Notes: generated by a model not told the origin, from the letters alone. A DNA stretch of 64,000 bases from Sphingomonas sp. IW22 (GCF_041321155.1 NZ_JBGGWB010000008.1:1-64000), one strand, 5' to 3'. Shown: positions 44,320 to 54,193, numbered from the stretch's first letter. Numbers and translations are program-made.

Positions 44320-44337
44320 GAGGGAAGGGAGAGGGGA
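44320..44337 (+). promoter_or_regulatory. G-rich leader tract ahead of the ParB-like gene
   Basis: GAGGGAAGGGAGAGGGG, three G runs, ending 41 bp before the chosen start at 44378. Confidence 0.5.
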
Positions 44338-44377
44338 TAGGCGGTTCGATGAGCGAGCCGCACCAATGGAGAAACCC

Positions 44378-46420
44378 ATGTCCCAGACTCCCATTCCCGT
44401 ACCCGCTGCCAATCTCACCAAGTCACCCGTCAATGTCCGGACCCGCGGCGACGCGGACGCCGATGCGGAACTGGAAGCCAGCATCCTTGCCCACGGCCTC
44501 ATCCAGAATCTGGTCGGGGTGCCGGTTTCGCGCAAGAAGGGCCATTACCGGATCACCGCCGGCGGTCGCCGCCTCGACGCCGTGCATCGCCTGATCGAAA
44601 AGGGCAGCCTGCCGGCCGATCATGCGATCCCCGTCCTGGTCCTCGACAACGCCAAGAATGGCCGCGAGGTCAGTCTGGTTGAAAATTTCGAGCGGCTTCC
44701 GATGGGGCCGGGCGAGGAATGCCGCGCCTTCAGGGATATCATCGAGGTCGAAGGCAAGACGGCCGCCGACGTCGCCAAGCGGTTCGGGCTCACCGAACGC
44801 TTCGTAATGGGCCGCCTGCGTCTCGCCAACCTTGCCGAGCCGATCTTCGAGGCACTTGAGAATGGCGAGATCACCCTCGATGTCGCCAAGGCCTATTGCA
44901 CCACGGCCGACAGCGCGCGCCAGAAAGCAATCTGGGACATGCTCTCGGACAGCTATTGCGGCCATTCCGTCAGTGAAATCCGCCGCCGTATCAAGGATTA
45001 TAGCTATCGGGGCAACGACCCCCGCGTGCTGCTGGTCGGTCGCGATGCCTATGCGGCCGCCGGCGGGCGGATCGAGGACGCCGACCTCTATTCGAACGCG
45101 GACGAGGAACGCTGGATCGACACCCATATCGTCGACGAGCTTGCGATGATGAAACTCGTCGCCGAAGCGGACATGCTGCGCGTACGGGAAGGCTTTGCCG
45201 AGGTCCGTCCCGTTGCCAACACCCGCGTCCCCTATATGGATACCTATGCTCTGACGCCGTTGCCGGTCGAAGCGCCGGCGCTCAGCGAGGAGCAGGAACA
45301 GCGCAAGCTCGAAATCGAGCAGGAACTCGCCGAACTGGAAGTCGAACTCGAGGATGAAGGCTGCGAGCCGGACGAAGAGGACCAGAATCGCTACACCGCC
45401 CTCCAGACTGAGCTATCGGCCATCGTCGAACGCGAGCCCGTCGTCGATGCCGAGCAGAAGGCGAACGCACTGGCCTATCTCGTGATCGGACCGGACGGCC
45501 AGCCCCATATTCACCAGGAACTGTTCGTCGCGCCCGTCGCCACCGACGAAGAGGGTGCAGATGACGAGGATGAAAGCCTCGAGGATGGGGAAACCGACGG
45601 CGAAATCCTCGCCGAAGAAATTGGCAAGGACGAAGCGCGAAACAGCGGCCCGGTGATGAGCCAGCGCCTGCGCGAGATGCTGGCGATGATGAAAACCGAA
45701 CTGCTGGCGGTCCATGTCGCCAGCAATCCCGCGTTCGCGCTGGATCTGGGCACCTTCATCATGGTCGATCGCGAATGCCGCGTCTCGTCCTCCGACATTC
45801 CGAGCGATCTGCGCGCCTCGGCTCCCGCCCGCCTCCTCGCCGACTTCAAGCCGGAAACGGCCGCTGTGGCCGAATGGAAGAAGCTCGATGAGGCGCTCGA
45901 TCGAAGCTGGGTCAATCACCAGGCCATCGCGGATCGCTACGACGCCTTCTGTGCGCTTTCCGATGAGGCGCGCGCAGCCTGGCTCGGCTGGGCGATCGCG
46001 CGCACGCTGCAGGCTGTCCCGACCAGTCGCCGCGAAGCAAGCTTCCTCGATCATCTGGGAACGAAGCTCGGGATCGATGTCGCGGCCTGGTGGCGACCGA
46101 CCGCACTCACCTACTTCGACAAGCTGACCAAGCCTGCCATTCTGAGCCTGTTCCAGGAAATCGGCGGCCTCGAACTGCAATCGCGCTATGCCGGTTCCAA
46201 GAAGCACGATCTTTCGGCTTCGGCCGAGCGGCTTTTCGGAGGCGATGTCATCATCGAGCCCGAGATCAAGGAGCGCGCGCTTGCATGGCTTCCGGAAGCC
46301 ATGCGCTTTGGCCCTGCCGAAATCGCTGATGAACCCGGTGCATCGGGCGACGATCACGATGCATCACCCACTGGGATCGTCGACGCCGACAACGACGATC
46401 AGATTTTCCAGGCTGCCTGA
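44378..46420 (+). CDS. ParB/Srx-domain protein (large)
   Basis: 680 aa from ATG 44378 (GGAGAAA upstream; an ATG 12 nt earlier is possible). The N-terminal ParB domain has NVRTRGDADADAELEASILAHGLIQNLVGV and GHYRITAGGRRLDAVHRL, then NGREVSLVENFERLPMGPGEECRAF and a helix-turn-helix (VAKRFGLTERFVMGRLRLANL). The middle is highly acidic (ELEVELEDEGCEPDEEDQ; DEEGADDEDESLEDGE). The length is twice that of normal ParB, as in element-borne ParB-like nucleases. No ParA is next to it. A role in partition or DNA processing is likely. Confidence 0.88.
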   Translation: MSQTPIPVPAANLTKSPVNVRTRGDADADAELEASILAHGLIQNLVGVPVSRKKGHYRITAGGRRLDAVHRLIEKGSLPADHAIPVLVLDNAKNGREVSLVENFERLPMGPGEECRAFRDIIEVEGKTAADVAKRFGLTERFVMGRLRLANLAEPIFEALENGEITLDVAKAYCTTADSARQKAIWDMLSDSYCGHSVSEIRRRIKDYSYRGNDPRVLLVGRDAYAAAGGRIEDADLYSNADEERWIDTHIVDELAMMKLVAEADMLRVREGFAEVRPVANTRVPYMDTYALTPLPVEAPALSEEQEQRKLEIEQELAELEVELEDEGCEPDEEDQNRYTALQTELSAIVEREPVVDAEQKANALAYLVIGPDGQPHIHQELFVAPVATDEEGADDEDESLEDGETDGEILAEEIGKDEARNSGPVMSQRLREMLAMMKTELLAVHVASNPAFALDLGTFIMVDRECRVSSSDIPSDLRASAPARLLADFKPETAAVAEWKKLDEALDRSWVNHQAIADRYDAFCALSDEARAAWLGWAIARTLQAVPTSRREASFLDHLGTKLGIDVAAWWRPTALTYFDKLTKPAILSLFQEIGGLELQSRYAGSKKHDLSASAERLFGGDVIIEPEIKERALAWLPEAMRFGPAEIADEPGASGDDHDASPTGIVDADNDDQIFQAA

Positions 46421-46498
46421 TCGGGACTGGGGTGATGGGCTACGGCCTGTCCCCCCGGCTTCGAAGTTGAAGTGGATCAGGTAGCAGCTGAAATAACG

Positions 46499-46524
46499 GC
46501 GACGGGTTGGACAAATGCCGTCGC
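46499..46524. terminator. hairpin after the ParB-like gene
   Basis: Perfect 7-bp arms GCGACGG and CCGTCGC with a 12-nt loop, in the 180-bp gap between convergent genes. No clear T run follows, so termination is only possible. Confidence 0.3.
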
Positions 46525-46601
46525 ATCTTGTGTGGGCTTGAATCGCCCATGCGTTTGTCTCTCATGCGCCTGTGCGCAAAGCGGTCAGGTCGAACGGGCG
46601 A

Positions 46602-46916
46602 TCAGCTTGGGCGAATGTCGAAAAAAGCGATAGCGAGAAACATGCCGGACAAAAGCAGCGTGAATCCAGCCCAGTAAAGGTTGCGGCGCTTTTCGCGAAA
46701 TCCGGCGCGACCTGCACGGGCGAGTTCGCCTTCGATCTCGGAGAGCGCACCCACACTCGCCGGATCGGCACCAAGATCGTCTTTGCGATCATGGAGCTTC
46801 TCACTCCACCGCAAATAGCGAAGGCCCATGAACTCGGGGTACAGGATGATCGCCGCCGAAATCACTGCAAACGCCCCCGAGATGATACCGGCATATTGGA
46901 ACAGCAGCGCGATCAC
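46602..46916 (-). CDS. 104-aa membrane protein coupled to the antitoxin
   Basis: Two hydrophobic segments: residues about 8-28 (YAGIISGAFAVISAAIILY) and 82-98 (YWAGFTLLLSGMFLAIAFF), with a charged helix between (LHDRKDDLGADPASVGALSEIEGELARAG). The start overlaps the XRE antitoxin stop by 4 bp. It forms the third gene of a toxin-antitoxin operon. Function unknown. Confidence 0.6.
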   Translation of the reverse strand: MIALLFQYAGIISGAFAVISAAIILYPEFMGLRYLRWSEKLHDRKDDLGADPASVGALSEIEGELARAGRAGFREKRRNLYWAGFTLLLSGMFLAIAFFDIRPS

Positions 46917-47728
46917 GCGCCGACGGCATCGCGCAGAAACGGGGCATTGACCGGGACCGCGAGGACCGAGGCCGCCGTGCCACCCGTGTTCGCAAGTTGA
47001 AGAGCATCGGCCTTCGACACGAAGGCGATCCGATCGGACACCATATCACGGCCCGTGACGACCGCCGGTCCATCGATAACGAGTACGAACGATGGCTCGG
47101 AAACCTGAACCTTTACCTGGCCATGAGGCTCTAGTGCCCACACCTCACTACGTGGCCGCGCTTCGCGAAGGGAATGTTCGGCATGGGCGGCCTTGAGAGC
47201 AAGACGTAGTTTCTCACTGAACGCCTTGAGGACAAGTTCCGGCAGAGCCGAGCGCAAAATCGGGCCAAGGAGCGCACCGGAGCCGACAAGCACATCCGTC
47301 AAGGTGAGCGTGCCGCCATTATCGACCTTACGCAGGACATGCTCGTCCTGATCGGTGTCTGCCGCATTTTCGCCGTCGCGCGGATTGAGCGCAAGGTCCG
47401 CATGAAGCGCCTCGGCGAGCATCTTTACCGTCCGATAGCTCGGACCGTCCTTGCCCTTGCCACGCTCTATATCGCTGATCGCTCCCTGCTGTATGCCGCT
47501 GGCGTCAGCGAGTTGCTTTTGCGTGAGCTTGGCGTGCAGACGCGCCTTCCTGATCTGGACGCCGATCTCGAGCGCCACGGGATCGATCGCTTCCTCCTTG
47601 AGGAAAGCCGGGTCATGCGCCTGCATGTGCCGCAGCGCCGCGCCAAGCGTAACGGCCGTCTCAGGGTCTTCCGAGAGGACAGGAATAACAAACCCGGCGT
47701 CGGCCTTCTTGCGCAGTTTGATCTTCAT
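46913..47728 (-). CDS. XRE-family antitoxin-like regulator
   Basis: 271 aa from ATG 47728, which overlaps the toxin stop (ATGA). The helix-turn-helix is VQIRKARLHAKLTQKQLADASGIQQGAISDIERGKGKDGPSYRTVKMLAEAL near residues 57-108. The long C-terminal half (about 160 residues, ending APFLRDAVGA) contains beta-rich sequence, unusual for a small HigA. It would repress the toxin operon. Confidence 0.8.
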   Translation of the reverse strand: MKIKLRKKADAGFVIPVLSEDPETAVTLGAALRHMQAHDPAFLKEEAIDPVALEIGVQIRKARLHAKLTQKQLADASGIQQGAISDIERGKGKDGPSYRTVKMLAEALHADLALNPRDGENAADTDQDEHVLRKVDNGGTLTLTDVLVGSGALLGPILRSALPELVLKAFSEKLRLALKAAHAEHSLREARPRSEVWALEPHGQVKVQVSEPSFVLVIDGPAVVTGRDMVSDRIAFVSKADALQLANTGGTAASVLAVPVNAPFLRDAVGA

Positions 47729-48144
47729 ACCACCCTCAGTCTTCGCGCCGTGGCGATTCGCGGAGCGATCACGGAATTCAGCCATCCTGTTTCACCGCCC
47801 TTCCCAAATTGATAACAGGCCGCCAGCACGAAAATGCGGTGCGCTCCGCTGGGCAGCTGATAAGCAAGATAGGCCACATAAGGTGGTCCCGACGTGCGGA
47901 AGACGGGAAACTTGTCGATCGTGCGCCACACGCGCGGACGTAGATAGCGCGTCAGCGCAGCGGACGACTTCGCCGCGAGTGAGTCCTCGATATGGTCGAG
48001 CCAGTGCGAAAACAGCGCGTCGCGCGCTGGAAGATCGCCAGCCGCCCGTGCTGTGCGCACGGCGCTCGCGAAATCCGGCAGGAAACCCTGGTTCGTTGCC
48101 GTGTCGAGGAAATAGCGGATTTGAACGCTCAACCATGCCCCCAA
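47725..48144 (-). CDS. RelE/HigB-like toxin
   Basis: 139 aa from a TTG (48144); TTG 48132 is an alternative, and GGGGG lies just upstream of it. The fold elements LTRYLRPRVWRTIDKFPVFRTSGPPYVAYLAYQL and HRIFVLAACYQFGKGG match the RelE/HigB pattern of a basic, compact RNase. It precedes the XRE gene with a 4-bp overlap, the toxin-first order of HigBA. The upstream AT-rich stretch (48145-48180, TATATAAAATT) probably holds the promoter. Confidence 0.65.
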   Translation of the reverse strand: MGAWLSVQIRYFLDTATNQGFLPDFASAVRTARAAGDLPARDALFSHWLDHIEDSLAAKSSAALTRYLRPRVWRTIDKFPVFRTSGPPYVAYLAYQLPSGAHRIFVLAACYQFGKGGETGWLNSVIAPRIATARRLRVV

Positions 48145-48194
48145 TATATAAAATTCCAGATATTCTACAAGCCTGCTTAAAGGCCAGGAGAGTT

Positions 48195-48467
48195 ATGCAT
48201 ACCCTCTATTCGATCCCCAAGCACGCAAGCGAACGTCTTGCGAAACCGCAGAGGCTTGCCGCCGTGCACCGCGATACTCTCGTTCGACTAGGGACCGATC
48301 GCTGTCGCACGGACCGCTATCGCGTGCTTCGCCCCCTTGCGTGCCCGCTCTGGCAGACCGTTCATCACATAACCCAGCATCATGGCGAGGGGCAAACGGT
48401 TCGAATATTGACCGGTAACGAAGCGCCTGAGCCCGTCATCCAGATATTCGCCAACGAGCCCTCATAG
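48195..48467 (+). CDS. 90-aa hypothetical protein
   Basis: Start ATG with AGGAGAG immediately upstream. Sequence is basic and His-rich (VHHITQHHGEGQTVRILTG) without a recognised domain. It is divergent from the toxin operon, sharing the AT-rich gap. The 300 bp after it, to 48766, contains only the leader of the methylase-helicase gene. Confidence 0.5.
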   Translation: MHTLYSIPKHASERLAKPQRLAAVHRDTLVRLGTDRCRTDRYRVLRPLACPLWQTVHHITQHHGEGQTVRILTGNEAPEPVIQIFANEPS

Positions 48468-48711
48468 GCGGCTTCAATAGCAGCGGCCTGACGCAACGGG
48501 CATAAACCGCTAAATTGTTGTGTCCAGACAGATCGCAGATCATGCGCGCAATGGACTGCGTCAGCGTCACCGGGAAATTGCCGGCCACTGTGGTGGTACC
48601 AAGCAAGCCAATATCATCGTCTAAGGATGAAGCCTGAAAAGCCGCACGGGACCCCTCCGAACCGGTCCAATTTTCCGCGCAGTCTCGGCCGCACAAATCC
48701 GAGCGCCACAA

Positions 48712-48740
48712 AGGAGGAGAGCGGGAAGGGGACAGGAGGA
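48712..48740 (+). promoter_or_regulatory. G-rich leader tract ahead of the methylase-helicase
   Basis: AGGAGGAGAGCGGGAAGGGG then ACAGGAGG, ending 27 bp before the ATG at 48767. Confidence 0.5.
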
Positions 48741-48766
48741 TTGTCCTGTTGTCCCAAGAGGTGCCC

Positions 48767-51700
48767 ATGAATTTGCCCCAACTCGCACTGTCGCATACCC
48801 AAGACAGCGCCACATGCCTGTCCGAGGTCGCTCGCTCTCTTTTCCACCGCCTGCACAATGGCGCCGCCATCAGTCGCCAGGGCCTCAAACGGTTGATGAC
48901 CGAGGCTTTCCGCGAAGACGATGCCGGCGGGCTCTGGTCGATGCGCGATGCCTATGACGCATTGGAAACCGCCCAGGTCCTGCTCCTCGCCGATCCGCAA
49001 GGCTCGCTCCTTGGCGGCACCCCTACTGACATATTCGAACGTCTGCGGCAGTTCGAACGTCGCTTGCCAACCCAGACCTATCGCTCGGAAAAGCAGGTCG
49101 ACCTCCAGCAGTTCAGCACGCCCATCACCCTGGCCTGGCTCATGGCCATGGCAGCGAACTGCCGACCGGACGATATCCTGCTCGAACCCTCGGCCGGCAC
49201 CGGCATGCTGGCCGTCCATGGCCTACGGGCAGGCGCGCACCTGCTTCTCAACGAACATGATCCGGCGCGCGCCGATCTCCTGTCCCGTATTCTCGATCAG
49301 ACTGTTACCCGCCATGATGGCGAACATATCCAGGATCTGTTGACCAGCGAGCGGCAGCCGACGCTGGTGCTGATCAACCCGCCCTTCAGCCGCAGCACCG
49401 GGCGCGGGATCGACCGTCATGCCGGCGCGCGCCATCTGCGCGCTGCACTGTCGTGCCTGGCCCCTGGCGGGCGATGCGTCGCCATCATGCCCACCAGCTT
49501 TGCACCTGAAGGGTCCGCGGCGCTTGGCTATAATGCCGTCGCCGAACTTGTTCCGCCCCGCGCCGAACTCACCATATCGGGCAGCCCCTACGCCAAACAT
49601 GGCACAGGGGTCGATGTGCGGTTGCTGGTCTTCGACAAGGGATGGACCGGCACGCCCGAGCGCCACGTCGCCGGTGACATCGAAGCGGCGCTGCGCCTCG
49701 TGCTTGCCATGCCCGATCGCCTCGATCCCCTCGAGCCGCCGCCGCTTGCCCCGCCGCCGGCCGCCGCTGCGCCCCGTTCACTTGTCCCTGCCGCTCAATC
49801 GCCCGCCATGCTCTTCGCACGCATGAACGGCCAACGGCTTACGCCACCCTCGCGGATCGCCGCCACGGCGCATGAGGCACGACCGATTATCTATACCGCG
49901 CACCAGGCGCCGCTTGCGCCTGGTGAAACCGTGGGCATTTATTCGGCCTGGCGCCTCGCGCGGATCGCCATCGAGGATGCTTCCCGGCATCCCGACGACC
50001 TGGTCGAATCCATCGCCATGGCTTCTGTGTCGCCTCCGGCGCCCAGCTATCAGCCAATGCTCCAGGACCGCGCGATCAAGGCGCTCTCGGAGGCGCAGCT
50101 CGAAACCATCATCTATGCGGGCGACGCCCATGAGCGCGATCTTGCCGGTCGCTTCTCGGCCAATCTCGCCGGCGATCGCCTGATCGAGGACAAGGACGGT
50201 CACCACTATCGCACCGGCTTTTTCATCGCCGACGGCACCGGCGTCGGCAAAGGCCGCGAGGCGGCAGGCATCATTCTCGACCAATGGAACCGCGGCAATC
50301 GCCGCGCGATCTGGATTTCCATGGCCGACCTGATCGAAGACGCACGCCGCGACTGGACAGCGCTGGGCGGCCTCGCCATCGATATCCAGCCGATCGCGAA
50401 TTTCCCTCTCGGCAAACCGATCACAATGGAAAGCGGCATCGTCTTCCTGACCTATGCCGCCCTGCGGTCCGCCCGCCATGACACGGCATCGCGCCTGCAG
50501 CAGTTGCTGGACTGGACCGGCGAGGACTTTGCCGGTGTGATCGTCTTCGACGAATCCCACGCCATGGCCCATGCCGGCGGAACGGAAACCGATTTCGGGA
50601 AGGCTCAAGGGTCGGAACAGGGGCTGGCGGGCGTCCGGTTGCAAAATGCCCTGCCACGGGCCCGCATTCTCTATATGTCGGCCACCGGCGCGGCGAAGCC
50701 CGAAAACCTCTCCTATGCCGTTCGCCTTGGCCTCTGGGGACCGGGCACGGCCTTTGCCACGCGCGACATGTTCATGAAGGCGATGGAGGAGGGGGGGATT
50801 GCAGCACTTGAGGTCGTTTGCCGCGACCTCAAGGCGATGGGCCTCTACACCGCCAGGGCACTGAGCTTCGCGGGCGTCGAATATGAGCCGCTCGAACATG
50901 TGCTGACCCCCGACCAGATCGCGATCTACGACGCCTATGCGGATAGCTGGAGCATCATTCACCGCGGGCTTCGCGAAGTGCTGGCAGAGATCGGCATCGT
51001 CGACCGGATATCGGGCAAAACGCAGAACGCGCGGGCGCGCGGATCGGCGCTCAGTTCCTTCGAGTCGGCCAAGTTACGCTTCTTTTCGAGCCTTCTCGTG
51101 AGCCTGAAAATCCCCTCGCTCATCAGGGCGATCGAACAGGAACTGGCGTCGGACAACGCCGTGCTGGTGCAGCTTGCGAGCACGGGTGAAGCCATCATGG
51201 ACCGGCGGCTCTCCGAACTCACCGCCGAGGAGCGGGCCATGCTGGATGTTCAGGTCTCGCCCAAAGAAACCCTTATCGACTATTTGAAAAATGCCTTTCC
51301 CATACGCCAGATGCGGGTCTTCCGGGCGGACGATGGCGCCGTGCGCGCCGAACCGATGACCGATGCCGAGGGCAATCCAGTGCTGTGCAGGCAGGCGATC
51401 GCGGCTCGTGACGCGCTGATCGAGGATCTGTGCGCGCTTCCGGCGATTCCGACCGCGCTGGACGCCCTTATCACGCATTTCGGAACCGACCGGGTCGCCG
51501 AGATCACGGGACGCTCGCGGCGCATCGTAACCGATATCACCGGGAAACAGAAAATCGAGAGGCGCGGCGCCCGCGCCAACGTCCTCGAAGTCCAGGCTTT
51601 TCAGAACGGAAGCAAGCCGATCGCCGCCTTTTCGCTCGCGGGCAGCACAGGCCGGTCCATGCATTCCGACCGGAATTGCCCGACCGCCCACCGCCGACGC

Positions 51701-53047
51701 GCGCATTTTCTTCTCGAATTGGGTTTCCGCATTCTTTCGGCCGTACAGGGCTTCGGGCGCAGTCATCGCACCAATCAGATGACCGCCCCTGTCTATCGCC
51801 CGCTCACCACCGATTGCCAAGGCGAGCGCCGCTTCCTCAGCACCATCATCCGCGGCCTCGAAGCATTGGGCGCCTTGACCAGGGGACAGCGCCAGACCGG
51901 ATCGCAGAATCTCTTCGATCCGTCCGACAATCTGGAATCGGACTATGCTCGTGACGCACTCACGCAGTGGTTCCATCTCCTCTATGAGGGCAAGCTGCGC
52001 AGCGTTTCGCTCGACGCCTTTCAGGCGATGACGGGACTTGAACTGTGCGGTGAGGGCGGGGAACTGCTCGAGCGCCTGCCGCCTATCCATCGCTGGCTCA
52101 ACCGCATCCTGGCGCTGCGGATCGCTACCCAGAACAGCATATTCGAGGAATTTCTGGGACTGGTCGAGGATCGCGTCGAGGCAGCGCGCACGGCCGGCAC
52201 GCTGGATCTTGGCATCGAGACTATTCGCGCCGACCGCATGGACCTGCTGTCCGATCAACTCTTGCGCACCGATCCCGTGACCGGGGCCGAGACGAGGCTA
52301 TTGCGCCTGGAACTGCACCGGCGGCCGCCGATCACCAGCTGGGCGATGCTCCAGCTCGAATGCAAGGATGCGGACGATATCGCCTGGCTTCGCAATGCCC
52401 GCTCCGGCCGAGTGGCACTGCGCGTGCCGACATGGCCGGGGCAGGATGAAGAGGGCAACTGGATCGAGCGATGCTATCTTCTTCGCCCCACAGGCCAGTC
52501 CCGCATGGAAGTTGCAGCCCTGGCGGCCAGCCACTGGAGCGAGATCGACCGCGATGCATTCCAGCACCTCTGGGAAAACGAGGCCGCCGAAGCAGGCAAG
52601 AATCTTCTGGTCGAGACGATCACCCTCGCGACCGGCCTGCTGTTGCCCGTCTGGAACAAGCTGCCCGAGGATGATGTGCGGGTGTGGCGGATCGACGATG
52701 GCGCCGGTACGTCTATCCTCGGGCGTATCATCCATCCTGCCGCCCTCGAACGGCTCGAAAGGGAGTTCAGGCTCGATGGGGGCATCACCCTTGGTCCTGA
52801 CGAAATTATCGCCGGCGCGCGTGCCGGGAGCGGCGTTCCGATCCCCGGCCTCGGGACGGCAAGGCTCGCGCGGGTTCATGTCAACGACAGTCCCCGTCTC
52901 GAGATCCGGGACTATTGTCCCGAAGATCGAACCTGGCTGAAGGCATGCGGCGCATTCAGCGAAGTCGTGCAATTCAAGACCAGATTGTTCCTGCCGCCGG
53001 AACAAGCACGGGACATCCTTGCCAGGATTATCGCCGAGCGCCGTTAA
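48767..53047 (+). CDS. DNA methylase plus strawberry-notch-type helicase
   Basis: 1426 aa from ATG 48767 (AAGAGG upstream). Order: methyltransferase domain with EPSAGTGML (residues 140-148) and NPPF (204-207), a Pro-rich linker near 330-350, an SNF2/strawberry-notch NTPase with Walker A GTGVGKGREA near 488-497 and VIVFDESHAM near 590, then the C-terminal helicase lobe with GFGRSHRTNQM near 1000. Such fused methylase-helicases are carried by sphingomonad plasmids and ICEs; proposed roles are DNA modification or anti-restriction during transfer. One polypeptide, no frameshift. Confidence 0.88.
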   Translation: MNLPQLALSHTQDSATCLSEVARSLFHRLHNGAAISRQGLKRLMTEAFREDDAGGLWSMRDAYDALETAQVLLLADPQGSLLGGTPTDIFERLRQFERRLPTQTYRSEKQVDLQQFSTPITLAWLMAMAANCRPDDILLEPSAGTGMLAVHGLRAGAHLLLNEHDPARADLLSRILDQTVTRHDGEHIQDLLTSERQPTLVLINPPFSRSTGRGIDRHAGARHLRAALSCLAPGGRCVAIMPTSFAPEGSAALGYNAVAELVPPRAELTISGSPYAKHGTGVDVRLLVFDKGWTGTPERHVAGDIEAALRLVLAMPDRLDPLEPPPLAPPPAAAAPRSLVPAAQSPAMLFARMNGQRLTPPSRIAATAHEARPIIYTAHQAPLAPGETVGIYSAWRLARIAIEDASRHPDDLVESIAMASVSPPAPSYQPMLQDRAIKALSEAQLETIIYAGDAHERDLAGRFSANLAGDRLIEDKDGHHYRTGFFIADGTGVGKGREAAGIILDQWNRGNRRAIWISMADLIEDARRDWTALGGLAIDIQPIANFPLGKPITMESGIVFLTYAALRSARHDTASRLQQLLDWTGEDFAGVIVFDESHAMAHAGGTETDFGKAQGSEQGLAGVRLQNALPRARILYMSATGAAKPENLSYAVRLGLWGPGTAFATRDMFMKAMEEGGIAALEVVCRDLKAMGLYTARALSFAGVEYEPLEHVLTPDQIAIYDAYADSWSIIHRGLREVLAEIGIVDRISGKTQNARARGSALSSFESAKLRFFSSLLVSLKIPSLIRAIEQELASDNAVLVQLASTGEAIMDRRLSELTAEERAMLDVQVSPKETLIDYLKNAFPIRQMRVFRADDGAVRAEPMTDAEGNPVLCRQAIAARDALIEDLCALPAIPTALDALITHFGTDRVAEITGRSRRIVTDITGKQKIERRGARANVLEVQAFQNGSKPIAAFSLAGSTGRSMHSDRNCPTAHRRRAHFLLELGFRILSAVQGFGRSHRTNQMTAPVYRPLTTDCQGERRFLSTIIRGLEALGALTRGQRQTGSQNLFDPSDNLESDYARDALTQWFHLLYEGKLRSVSLDAFQAMTGLELCGEGGELLERLPPIHRWLNRILALRIATQNSIFEEFLGLVEDRVEAARTAGTLDLGIETIRADRMDLLSDQLLRTDPVTGAETRLLRLELHRRPPITSWAMLQLECKDADDIAWLRNARSGRVALRVPTWPGQDEEGNWIERCYLLRPTGQSRMEVAALAASHWSEIDRDAFQHLWENEAAEAGKNLLVETITLATGLLLPVWNKLPEDDVRVWRIDDGAGTSILGRIIHPAALERLEREFRLDGGITLGPDEIIAGARAGSGVPIPGLGTARLARVHVNDSPRLEIRDYCPEDRTWLKACGAFSEVVQFKTRLFLPPEQARDILARIIAERR

Positions 53048-53121
53048 TGTCGGCTCGGCGCTTTGTGAAGCATCGGCCCGGCGAAGTGCGGCGCGCTTCC
53101 GCCGCACTTCGCCGAAGATCA

Positions 53122-54039
53122 TCATTCCGCCGGTGTCGGCACCTCCGCCTCGCCCGCATTCTGCTTGGCCGCCGCAGCACGCCGCCGAGGCGCCTTCGGC
53201 TTCGTGGACGGAGCAGCCTTCACGGCTGAGGCTTTCGCTGAGGCCTTCTTTCTGGCCGCCGGCTTTGCAGCTTCCGCCGTTGCCGGCGCAGCCGCCGCTT
53301 CCTCCGCGGGCGCCGGTGTCGGGGCTTTCGCCGCGACCCTCGTCTTCACTGCGGATTTCCTGGCGGCTGTCTTCTTGCCTGCCGGCTTTGCTGTGGCGGT
53401 CCCTTCAGACTGTGCTGGCGCTGCTACAGGCTCCGGCGTCAGTTCAGATTCAGCAGTCCCAGCCTCATCGCCCAGATCGGAAAGAGCAGCCCTGACACGG
53501 ATACGCCGGGACTTTTTCTCAGGGGCGGGGGCAGTCTCGGCCACCAGTGCGACCTCCGGTACAATCATCGCAGCCGCTGCGGCATTCGTCGTGGCCACGG
53601 GCGCTGCTTCGACTGCGGGCGCCTCAGCCGCCGACTTTGCGCCAACACGTCTTCCAAGCCCAAGCTGCTGGGCAACCGCGCGTCGATGCTCCGAATAGGC
53701 CGGCGCGACCATCGGATAATCCTGGGGAAGATTGTAGCGTTCGCGATACTGCGCCGGCGTCAGACCGTTGGTCGCCAGATGCCGCTTGAGCGCCTTATAG
53801 GGCTTGCCGTCGAGCATGCTGATGATGTGCTCACGCGAACTCAGGCTTTTGCGGATCGACACAGCCGGAACATATTCGGGCGTTGCCGGCGTCTCTACTG
53901 TGGCCTTTCGTTCGAGCGCATCGCGGGTGGCTTCGATGATCCCCGCAATGTCGCCCGCCGGCACCTGATTGTTGGAGAAATAGGCGCTCAATAACTGCAC
54001 GGTCATAGCGGTAAAATCGGGCTGCTCGGTGTCGGCCAC
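53122..54039 (-). CDS. MucR/Ros-like regulator with Lys/Ala-rich tail
   Basis: 305 aa from GTG 54039 (GGGAG 7 nt upstream; the 54066 start lacks a site). N-terminal MTVQLLSAYFSNNQVPAGDIAG and the core KPYKALKRHLATNGLTPAQYRERYNLPQDYPMVAPAYSEHRR are MucR-like, near residues 10-115. Of the four zinc ligands of Ros, the Cys reads Ser and the second His is lost; Asp and the KRHL His remain. The C-terminal 180 residues are Ala/Lys/Pro-rich (KKTAARKSAVKTRVAAKAP), like histone H1. It may be a nucleoid-type silencer of the element. Confidence 0.8.
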   Translation of the reverse strand: MADTEQPDFTAMTVQLLSAYFSNNQVPAGDIAGIIEATRDALERKATVETPATPEYVPAVSIRKSLSSREHIISMLDGKPYKALKRHLATNGLTPAQYRERYNLPQDYPMVAPAYSEHRRAVAQQLGLGRRVGAKSAAEAPAVEAAPVATTNAAAAAMIVPEVALVAETAPAPEKKSRRIRVRAALSDLGDEAGTAESELTPEPVAAPAQSEGTATAKPAGKKTAARKSAVKTRVAAKAPTPAPAEEAAAAPATAEAAKPAARKKASAKASAVKAAPSTKPKAPRRRAAAAKQNAGEAEVPTPAE

Positions 54040-54170
54040 ATAATACTCCCTAAACTGGAAGGCCATGAAGATGGCGATGATTGTGGGGAAAAACTTGGGG
54101 GCAACAGCTAAGCGGGAAAGTGCTGCTCATGCAAGCGCCCTGTGCATCGCGCGCGCATGGGTCCGAAAAT

Positions 54171-54193
54171 GAGAAGGGGAGGAAGAGGGGAGA
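54171..54193 (+). promoter_or_regulatory. G-rich leader tract
   Basis: GAGAAGGGGAGGAAGAGGGG followed by AGA, ending 43 bp before the start at 54237; it lies in the gap divergent to the MucR-like gene. Confidence 0.5.

Noticed and set aside
49778..50962. 394-codon minus-strand frame inside the methylase-helicase gene
   Set aside because: Antisense to a protein with clear motifs; composition is that of a reverse-frame artefact. The same holds for 51074-52258.
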